Part shown: positions 57,339 through 64,000 of the stretch, piece after piece
Layout: each line of letters begins with the position of its first letter
Position numbering within the stretch: the stretch's first letter is position 1
DNA from: Bifidobacterium ruminantium DSM 6489
GTDB lineage: Bacteria; Actinomycetota; Actinomycetes; Actinomycetales; Bifidobacteriaceae
Direction of reading: 5' to 3'
Assembly (NCBI RefSeq): GCF_000770925.1
Contig: NZ_JDTK01000009.1
Location: forward strand, 37,667-101,666
Length of the DNA: 64,000 nt
Made by a program: the position numbers and the translations under genes
The notes under the pieces: generated by a model
What the model was told of the DNA's origin: nothing
The model's input: only the letters and a program-made list of their open reading frames with translations
Database searches by the model: none

Positions 57339-58322
57339 TTACTCGCCTGTGGTGACGGAAATAGGCTTCTTTTCGGAACCGATGGACGGCATCTTGCCTG
57401 CCACACCGACCTCGTCGGCCTTCAGTCCGATCGATTCAAGCAGACCATCCTTGACGGTCGTCTGCGCGGCGCTCAGCTGGTCCATATCCCAATATTCACC
57501 GTTAATGATCACCGTAGGCGTGGTCATGCTTCCCTTGTAGCTGCCGGTCTGATGCCACAGCTCGGAACGCTTCGGCGTGTAGGTGTCGATCGCGTCAAGC
57601 CAATCTTGGTAATCGCGTCCGAAAGCCTTGTCCGCCACATCCTTGGAAGCACCGGCCGCGATCATCTGCTCCTTGAGCTTGTCGTCGCTCACCGACTTGT
57701 AGGAGGAGCCTTCCTCGGGCTGGAAGTCCTCGGCGTAGACCTTCTCCAGGAAGGAGATCAGATGGTTCGGGTCGCTGTCATGTTCGGCCAGGTAGATGGC
57801 CGCGTTCGCCGCGCGGCTGGAGTATTCGTCGGTGGACCAACGGTCCATGAACGCCATGAAATGCAGGTCCAGATTGATCTGGCCGGCATCGACCATCTTC
57901 TGCAGGTCGGCGTCGAGCTGGCGGTGCAGGTTGCCGCAGCCCGGGCACAGGAAATCCATGTAGAGCTCGACGGTCGGCGCGCCCTCCACAGCCTTGCCGT
58001 AGCCGTTCTTGGAAATCAGCAGGCCGCCCTTCTTATCGACGAGCTTCGGAGTGTTCTTCACTTTCTGCAACGCCGTGTACGCTTCCTGCACGGTTTCGGT
58101 GGAAGCCTTCGTTTCGGCCTTCTTATGCATGTTGTGGTACACGGTGAACGCGCCGATCGCCACCAGAATCACCAGCACCGCCACTACGATGCCGCCGATG
58201 ATCGTCTGCTGCTTGCGTTCCTTCTCCATCTGCTCGGCGCGCGCCTTCATCGCTGCGGCCTCGGCGGCCCTACGCTCGGCGCGGCTGGCGCGCTTCTGCG
58301 CATCCTTGCTGTTCTGGGCCAT
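57339..58322 (-). CDS. Membrane-anchored DsbA-like thioredoxin-fold protein
   Basis: 327 residues from the ATG at 58322 (AAAGGAA upstream). A charged, Ala-rich helical head of about 40 residues faces the cytoplasm, one transmembrane helix follows (about 41-62), and the rest is an extracytoplasmic thioredoxin fold. The redox site is CPGC (Cys126, Cys129) and the cis-Pro loop is TTPTVIINGEYW. It should form or shuffle disulfides in secreted proteins. It lies 69 bases after the kinase gene on the same strand. Confidence 0.93.
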   Translation of the reverse strand: MAQNSKDAQKRASRAERRAAEAAAMKARAEQMEKERKQQTIIGGIVVAVLVILVAIGAFTVYHNMHKKAETKASTETVQEAYTALQKVKNTPKLVDKKGGLLISKNGYGKAVEGAPTVELYMDFLCPGCGNLHRQLDADLQKMVDAGQINLDLHFMAFMDRWSTDEYSSRAANAAIYLAEHDSDPNHLISFLEKVYAEDFQPEEGSSYKSVSDDKLKEQMIAAGASKDVADKAFGRDYQDWLDAIDTYTPKRSELWHQTGSYKGSMTTPTVIINGEYWDMDQLSAAQTTVKDGLLESIGLKADEVGVAGKMPSIGSEKKPISVTTGE

Positions 58323-58391
58323 CAATATTCCTTTCGATGTTATGAATTCTTATGATGTTGTGCTGCGCACCATACTAGCGGTGTCGAGCTA

Positions 58392-60443
58392 TCAATTCGC
58401 TGGAAATCCAGTTTCCCGAGATTGCTCCTGAATTTCATTCAGATGCCGTAGAACGGGTGGTTTCCGGAGAGCGCCGCCTCCCAATCGCATCACCGTAGCG
58501 CCGGGCGTGACCACGGCCACCAGCCAGCCGATCGCGCAGAATGCGGCCTGCGCCAGACCGCTTTCGGAAAGGGGTCCTTCTATCAACGTCGGCAGTGGAA
58601 TCGACAGGCCGAGGACGTTCGTGTCCACTATGGCGTACGGCAGCTGCAGCACGACGGTGGCGATCGACAGACCCAACGCGACCACGGCAAGCATGATCAG
58701 CGTGCGCGCTACCGCCATACCAAGGCCTTTCACCACATGCCAGGGCAGGCCGACCAGTCGCAGCAGCCAATCGGAGCCTTTCCTTCCGCCGCCGCGCTTG
58801 CCCTCGCGCTCGAGCTGCGCCTCCGTGTTGAATCCGATGGCGGCCAACGCGCAGGCGATGATCAGCGCGGCGCTGAATGCGATCCACAGCGAGAACATTC
58901 CGCACACGGCCATGGGAATCGCCATCAGCGCGCAGGGGAGCAGTCCACGCCCCAGCATCGCGCCGCGCTTCACATCGGCGGGATTCGGCGCTTCCCCCAT
59001 GGCGATTGGCGCATTTACGGCATTCGGCATATTCATGGCCTGCTGCGCCGGTTGGAAGGATGCGGGCGATTGCCGTGCGGCGGCCACATCGCTTTGCGGG
59101 ATGACGGAAGGCGGTTGCTGCATGGCAAGGCGTTGCAAGGCGGGTTTGATATTCGGATCGATTCGCGTCGCTTCCTCCGCCGGATTCCACGCGTCTTGCG
59201 CGGGCAGCGTCCGCGTGGCCTGTGCCGTCGGCATGACCCGTGTCGATTGAGGCAGTGTCCGTGTGCCGCCTATGCGTTCGTCGGGAGGCAGTATCTCCGT
59301 TTCGTCGCCGATACTGTCGTTGTCCTCGTCACCGGCCCAATTGCCACCTTCACCGCTGGTTCCGGCATCGTCCTCGGCTTCACCAATGGGCGCGATCACC
59401 TGCGTCGCATCCATGCCGGGCAGGTCGATTACCTGCGTCGTTTCGCCGGGCTGCGGTAGTGGCCGTGTGCCGACGGCGCCTTCGTCGGCTGTATCGTCCT
59501 GCAATCGCCACAAGATGCGAGGATTGTCGGGCGATTCAGCAAAAGGGGGCATCGCCTCCGTCTCGTCCCCGTTACCGGCCGTAGCCCACGATTGCGGATT
59601 CAGCGCATCCACGGCAATCGCCTGCAACAAATCCTCCGGTGAGCAACGTTTCGTACGATCAGGGTTGAGCGCCGCACGGAACGCGGCCATCGTGCCCGCG
59701 GGCAGTCCCGCAAGATCGGCGCTGCCGGCCGCGGCACGCTCCAACACGGTCATCATCGGCTTCGTGCCGAACACCGGTTTGCCCGTCGCAGCGAACGCAA
59801 GCACGCTTGCCACCGACCACCAATCGGTTTTCTCATCCGATTCGGCGCCGTCGATGATCTCCGGCGCGATGAAGCCCGGAGTGCCCATCACCAGACCGGT
59901 ACGCGTCACATGGCTTTCGCCCTCGCCCATGGCAATGCCGAAATCCACCAGCACCGGGCCGGTGTTCGACACCATCACATTGGTCGGCTTGATATCGCGA
60001 TGCACAATGCCAGCCGCGTGAACCGCCCGCACCGCCTCGATAAGCTTGCGCGCCAGACGTTCCAGATCGTCGCCCACATAACGGCCATTGATACGCACGT
60101 CCTCACGCAGATTCTTGCCTTCGATCAATTCCGTCACAATGAAGGCCAGCGCATCATCCAGCTCCATATCCACAATGCCGCATACGCCCGGATGGCGCAC
60201 TTTCCGCAATGCCATCGCCTCCCGGCGCAGGCGCTCGCGTGCGGTCAGTTGGTCGCGCTGCCGTTGCGCGGAATCGTCATCGTCGGACAAGGAATCACGC
60301 AAAATCTTCATCGCATACTGGTGCCCGCCGTCATCGCGTACGCGCCACACCGACCCCATTGCCCCCGAACCAAGTCGGGATATCAATGTGTAGCCGCCAA
60401 CCAGGCTGCCTGATTCCAGATTCGCTGCGCTTAAGTCGCTCAT
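58392..60443 (-). CDS. Membrane Ser/Thr protein kinase
   Basis: 683 residues from the ATG at 60443 (60452 is an alternative; neither has a strong ribosome site). The kinase domain (about 15-275) is complete: glycine loop GSGAMGSVW, Lys46 in YAMKIL, HRDIKPTN (Asp150), DFG (167-169) and TPGFIAPE. An acidic, Thr/Gln-rich linker of about 250 residues follows, with many ATQV and RTLP segments, then four or five C-terminal helices. There are no PASTA repeats, so it is not the usual PknB. FHA proteins such as the one at 18.7 kb are possible targets. Confidence 0.92.
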   Translation of the reverse strand: MSDLSAANLESGSLVGGYTLISRLGSGAMGSVWRVRDDGGHQYAMKILRDSLSDDDDSAQRQRDQLTARERLRREAMALRKVRHPGVCGIVDMELDDALAFIVTELIEGKNLREDVRINGRYVGDDLERLARKLIEAVRAVHAAGIVHRDIKPTNVMVSNTGPVLVDFGIAMGEGESHVTRTGLVMGTPGFIAPEIIDGAESDEKTDWWSVASVLAFAATGKPVFGTKPMMTVLERAAAGSADLAGLPAGTMAAFRAALNPDRTKRCSPEDLLQAIAVDALNPQSWATAGNGDETEAMPPFAESPDNPRILWRLQDDTADEGAVGTRPLPQPGETTQVIDLPGMDATQVIAPIGEAEDDAGTSGEGGNWAGDEDNDSIGDETEILPPDERIGGTRTLPQSTRVMPTAQATRTLPAQDAWNPAEEATRIDPNIKPALQRLAMQQPPSVIPQSDVAAARQSPASFQPAQQAMNMPNAVNAPIAMGEAPNPADVKRGAMLGRGLLPCALMAIPMAVCGMFSLWIAFSAALIIACALAAIGFNTEAQLEREGKRGGGRKGSDWLLRLVGLPWHVVKGLGMAVARTLIMLAVVALGLSIATVVLQLPYAIVDTNVLGLSIPLPTLIEGPLSESGLAQAAFCAIGWLVAVVTPGATVMRLGGGALRKPPVLRHLNEIQEQSRETGFPAN

Positions 60444-60695
60444 GCCACCCATGGTACTTGGCGTGCAGATTATGCGCGCGAATCGACAGGCTGGGTGAAT
60501 CGCCGTGCATCGTTCGCCGGAGTCTGATGAAATCGAATCATCGACATGAAGAAGTGTCTTCACTTGCCGCACGCATCTGCAGCCACTTCACCGAAACCAT
60601 GAGATGCGGGGCAGTGTTGAATGGTTTCGCGGTTCCGATAAAGGCATCGGAGCCTACGTGTCGTTTGGTTATGAGAATCAAGGAGGAGGCAGACC

Positions 60696-63656
60696 ATGCT
60701 GCAAATCAACATGGCTGACGTTATGAACGTCATCGGCTCATTGACGCCGTACCTTATTGCGATTGGCGTGCTGTTCGTGCTCGCGCTGATTATCACTTTT
60801 GCCGTCAACAAGAAGACGGTCAAGGAAGTGGCGACCCGTAAGATCGTCCATTCCGAATCTTGGCTGGTGGCGCTGGTAGGCATCGTCGTGGCCGTGTCCA
60901 TGATGCTGACCGGTCCGCTTTCCACGCTGCTCAACAACGCGACCACCACCAAGTACATGCTGTCCGACACCACCGTTTCCAAAGCCAACGAGCTGGCCAA
61001 GGAAGTGCAGTCGGAAGCCATCACCATGCTGAAGAACGACGATTCCAACCTGCCGCTGTCCAACAAGAAGGTCAACGTGTTCGGTTGGGGCTCCACCAAC
61101 CCGGTTTACGGCGGCACCGGCTCCGGCTCCATGTCCGACCAGTACGAGACCGTTTCCATGCTTGACGGCATGAAGCAGGCCGGCATCGAAACCAATTCCG
61201 AGCTGACCAAGCTGTACACCGACTACCGCAAGGACCGCCCGATGGTGGCTATGTGGTCGCAGGATTGGACCCTGCCTGAGGTTCCGGCCAAGCAGTATTC
61301 CGACAAGCTGATCTCCGACGCCAAGGACTTCTCCGACGAAGCCGTCATCACCATCACCCGCGTCGGCGGCGAAGGCGCTGACCTGCCGACGAACATGAAG
61401 GCGAAGGGCATCACCTACAACAACAATTCCAAGGACTACGAAGATTTCAAGGATGGCGAGCACTTCCTGCAGCTGTCCCAGACCGAGCGCGACATGATCG
61501 ACCTGGTCGCCAAGAACTTCAAGAAGGTGACGCTCGTCTACAACGGCGCCAACGCGTTCCAGTTCGACTTCCTATCCCAGTATCCGCAGATCAAGTCCGT
61601 GCTGTGGTGCCCGCCGGCCGGCCAGACCGGCTTCTCCGCACTGGGTGAGGTGCTCGCCGGCGATGTGAATCCGTCCGGCAAGACCTCCGACACGTTCGTG
61701 AAGGACCTGACCAAGACCGCTGTGTTCAACAACACCGATGGCACCGCCGCCGGCAACGCTTCGTCCGTCGGCACGAACGGCAAGTTCACTTACGACAATG
61801 TGGATGATCTCGCTGCTTCCTACATGGGCTTCAGTGGCGACAAGGTCACGGTGACCCCGACGTTCGTCAACTACGTCGAAGGCATCTACGTTGGCTACAA
61901 GTTCTATGAGACCGCCGCCGACGAAGGTCTGATCAACTACGACGACACCGTCATGTTCCCGTTCGGCTACGGCCTGTCCTACACGACGTTCAAGCAGGAG
62001 ATGGGCAAGGTCTCCTACAAGAACGGCAAGATCTCGTTCGATGTGACCGTCACCAACACCGGCGATAAGGCCGGCAAGGACGTGGTCGAGGTCTACTACA
62101 ACCCGCCGTACACCGATGTCGGCATCGAGAAGGCATCCAAGAACCTGGTTGCGTTCGAAAAGACCAAGAAGCTCGAGCCGGGCGCTTCCCAGACCGTGAA
62201 TATCGAGTTCGACGATGACGACATGGCCTCCTACGACCAGAAGGACGCTAAGGCGTACGTGCTGGAGCAGGGCGATTACGACATCTCCATCCAGTCCGAT
62301 TCGCACCACGTGATTGACCATCAGAAGGTCACCGTGAAGGACACCGTCACCTACAATTCCGACTCGAACACCCATAACGGCGATGCCGTGGCCGCCACCA
62401 ACGAGTTCGATTACGCCGCCGGCGACGTGACGTACCTGTCTCGCGCGGGCCACTTCGCGAACTATGCCAAGGCCACCGCCGCTCCGACCAACTTCTCGAT
62501 GAGCGACGAAGCCAAGGCCGAGTTCACCAACAACAGCAACTACGATCCGAAGAAGTATGACAACGATTCGGACGAGATGCCGACCACCGGTGCCAAGAAT
62601 GGCCTGAAGCTGTACCAGATGTATGGCAAGGATTATGACGACGCCGATTGGGACAAGCTGCTCGACCAGCTCACCTTCGACGATATGGACAACCTGATCG
62701 CCAATGGTGGTTACGGCACTCCGGCTGTGAAGTCCGTCGGCAAGATCCAGCTGACCGACGCCGACGGCCCGGCCTCGCTGAACAACAACTTCACCGGTGT
62801 TGGCTCCATCGGCTTCCCAGCCTCCACCGCGTTCGCCTGCACATGGAACCGTGATCTCGCCAAGCAGTTCGGTGAGATGATCGGCGACATGGCTCACGAC
62901 ATGCACGTGGCTGGTTGGTACGCTCCGGCCATGAACATCCACCGTTCGGCATTCTCCGGTCGTACCTTCGAGTACTTCTCCGAGGACTCCCTGCTCTCCG
63001 GTGCGATGGCCTCCAACGAAATCGCCGGCGCCAAGGCCAAGGGCGTGTACTCCTTCATGAAGCACTTCGCACTCAACGACCAGGAGACCAACCGCACCAA
63101 CATGGTGTGCACGTGGGCCAACGAGCAGTCCATCCGCGAAACCTATCTGAAGCCGTTCGAGATGAGCGTGAAGGAAGGCGGCGCCCAGGCCGTGATGAGC
63201 TCCTTCAACTACATCGGCTACACCTACGCCGGCGCTTCCAGCAACCTGCTGCAGACCGTGCTGCGCGGCGAGTGGGGCTTCAAGGGCTTCGTCCTGACCG
63301 ATTACTTCGGCGGCTACGGCTACCAGAACGCCGATCAGGAAGTGCGTGCGGGCAACGACTCGATGCTCGCCACCACGAAGATCACCAACCACATCACCGA
63401 TAAGTCCGCCACTTCCGTGAAGGCGATGCGTCAGGCCGCGCACAACATTCTGTACACCGCCGCCAACAGCTGGCAGTACGCGAATGGCGAGCCGAAGGTC
63501 GCCACCCCGATCTGGAAGACCGCCATGTACGTGGCCTGGGGCGTGGTTGCGGTGCTCGTGATCGGTCTGGAGTTCCTGACCATCAAGCGCTACCTGAGCC
63601 GCAAGAAGGCCGTCGCCACGATTGAGCCGGCTGCAGAGCCCGCTCAGGCCGAGTGA
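60696..63656 (+). CDS. Membrane-anchored GH3 glycosidase with permuted domains
   Basis: 986 residues, start backed by AAGGAGGAGG. Two N-terminal helices (PYLIAIGVLFVLALIITFAV and LVALVGIVVAVSMMLTG) lead into a GH3 C-terminal-type alpha/beta domain (about 110-450), then a fibronectin-III-like domain (about 455-560), and only then the GH3 catalytic barrel (about 640-900). The nucleophile is Asp869 in GFVLTDYFGGYG, and KHFALNDQETNR and MNIHRSAFSGRTFEYFSED are barrel blocks. A third helix (YVAWGVVAVLVIGLEFL, about 945-965) ends the chain. Beta-glucosidase or related activity is inferred from family only. A terminator follows. Confidence 0.92.
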   Translation: MLQINMADVMNVIGSLTPYLIAIGVLFVLALIITFAVNKKTVKEVATRKIVHSESWLVALVGIVVAVSMMLTGPLSTLLNNATTTKYMLSDTTVSKANELAKEVQSEAITMLKNDDSNLPLSNKKVNVFGWGSTNPVYGGTGSGSMSDQYETVSMLDGMKQAGIETNSELTKLYTDYRKDRPMVAMWSQDWTLPEVPAKQYSDKLISDAKDFSDEAVITITRVGGEGADLPTNMKAKGITYNNNSKDYEDFKDGEHFLQLSQTERDMIDLVAKNFKKVTLVYNGANAFQFDFLSQYPQIKSVLWCPPAGQTGFSALGEVLAGDVNPSGKTSDTFVKDLTKTAVFNNTDGTAAGNASSVGTNGKFTYDNVDDLAASYMGFSGDKVTVTPTFVNYVEGIYVGYKFYETAADEGLINYDDTVMFPFGYGLSYTTFKQEMGKVSYKNGKISFDVTVTNTGDKAGKDVVEVYYNPPYTDVGIEKASKNLVAFEKTKKLEPGASQTVNIEFDDDDMASYDQKDAKAYVLEQGDYDISIQSDSHHVIDHQKVTVKDTVTYNSDSNTHNGDAVAATNEFDYAAGDVTYLSRAGHFANYAKATAAPTNFSMSDEAKAEFTNNSNYDPKKYDNDSDEMPTTGAKNGLKLYQMYGKDYDDADWDKLLDQLTFDDMDNLIANGGYGTPAVKSVGKIQLTDADGPASLNNNFTGVGSIGFPASTAFACTWNRDLAKQFGEMIGDMAHDMHVAGWYAPAMNIHRSAFSGRTFEYFSEDSLLSGAMASNEIAGAKAKGVYSFMKHFALNDQETNRTNMVCTWANEQSIRETYLKPFEMSVKEGGAQAVMSSFNYIGYTYAGASSNLLQTVLRGEWGFKGFVLTDYFGGYGYQNADQEVRAGNDSMLATTKITNHITDKSATSVKAMRQAAHNILYTAANSWQYANGEPKVATPIWKTAMYVAWGVVAVLVIGLEFLTIKRYLSRKKAVATIEPAAEPAQAE

Positions 63657-63690
63657 TTGGCTGATAACTGAAAACCAATAATTGAATACC

Positions 63691-63731
63691 AAGCCGGGAG
63701 GCTCCGTGGAACATGGAGCCTCCCGGCTTTT
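63691..63731 (+). terminator. Terminator of the GH3 gene
   Basis: 15-bp stem AAGCCGGGAGGCTCC with its complement, 9-base loop, then TTTT. After it, 63732-64000 shows no supported gene. Confidence 0.9.
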
Positions 63732-64000
63732 GTATCTCATTGCCTTCGTTCGGATCCGTGTGCTGCTTTTTCTTGGCGCTGTATTTCCTGATATTGCATT
63801 GGTGCGGTTGTCAGGCTATGGATCCCATATAGCGTTCATAGCGCAGATGGCTGCATTGTTCGCGTCTTCGCTTCATCCGCATTTGGCTTTGCGATTCCGA
63901 CACGCCGTGTGTTGTTGTTTTCGCGTTCACCTGGCCGTGTTTTTAGCGTCCTATGATGGTGTCATCGACGGTTTCGGGTCGCGTTTGGCTCGTTTTCGAC

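Noticed and set aside
63732..64000. A gene at the right edge
   Set aside because: No open frame with a ribosome site and recognisable product; it may be upstream sequence of a gene beyond the window.

Overview
The window is chromosomal DNA from a high-GC Gram-positive bacterium, almost certainly a Bifidobacterium. This rests on the actinobacterial gene order around dnaA, the recognisable protein families, the GC-rich codon use and the AAAGGAG-type ribosome binding sites. I cannot fix the species. The centre of the window is the replication origin. From about 37 kb to the left run dnaA, dnaN, recF, a DUF721/DciA gene, gyrB, gyrA and a DUF3566 gene, all on the minus strand. From about 37 kb to the right run rpmH, rnpA, yidD, yidC, jag, rsmG, parA and parB, all on the plus strand. 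oriC is the dnaA-dnaN spacer (about 34.98-35.37 kb), which has an AT-rich stretch and at least five good DnaA boxes. Smaller DnaA-box groups flank dnaA (37.05-37.16 kb) and lie between rsmG and parA (40.94-41.09 kb). Six parS-type sites lie between 39.2 and 44.5 kb, three of them inside coding sequence.

Left arm (0-26 kb): a THUMP-like methyltransferase gene, a distal DnaA-box cluster, a rhomboid protease, a small membrane protein, glycogen phosphorylase, an SCP2-like protein, a DUF3073 gene, trpS, a 108-bp composite palindrome, putP, a ThrE-type exporter and ppc. Next comes a 1.7-kb islet holding a frameshifted AAA ATPase gene, bounded by two copies of a 69-bp piece of ppc. After it come a zinc-ribbon membrane protein, beta-carbonic anhydrase, a two-FHA ABC transporter, a CBS/CorC membrane protein, a YgjP-type metallopeptidase, tRNA-Ile and two tRNA-Ala genes, mscL and gdhA.

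Right arm (43-64 kb): trxB, then an operon Nudix - DUF6049 - murJ - pseudokinase on the minus strand. This matches the mycobacterial mutT4-Rv3909-murJ order, but the pseudokinase is a separate gene and sigM, trxC and cwlM are absent. Then come pcnB, a cluster of an Rpf-like G5 protein, rsmA, ispE and a LytR_C protein, tRNA-Thr followed by a C-rich-loop RNA, a membrane-anchored DsbA-like protein, a membrane Ser/Thr kinase, and a 986-aa GH3 enzyme with swapped domain order and membrane anchors at both ends.

Most of the window is housekeeping. The parts I would look at again are the C-rich-loop RNA at 57.0 kb, the ppc-flanked islet at 15-16.7 kb, the palindrome at 8.3 kb, the far DnaA-box cluster at 1.4 kb, the coding-sequence parS sites, a G-quadruplex motif before rsmG and the permuted GH3 enzyme. 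I saw no CRISPR array, prophage, intact insertion sequence or rRNA gene.
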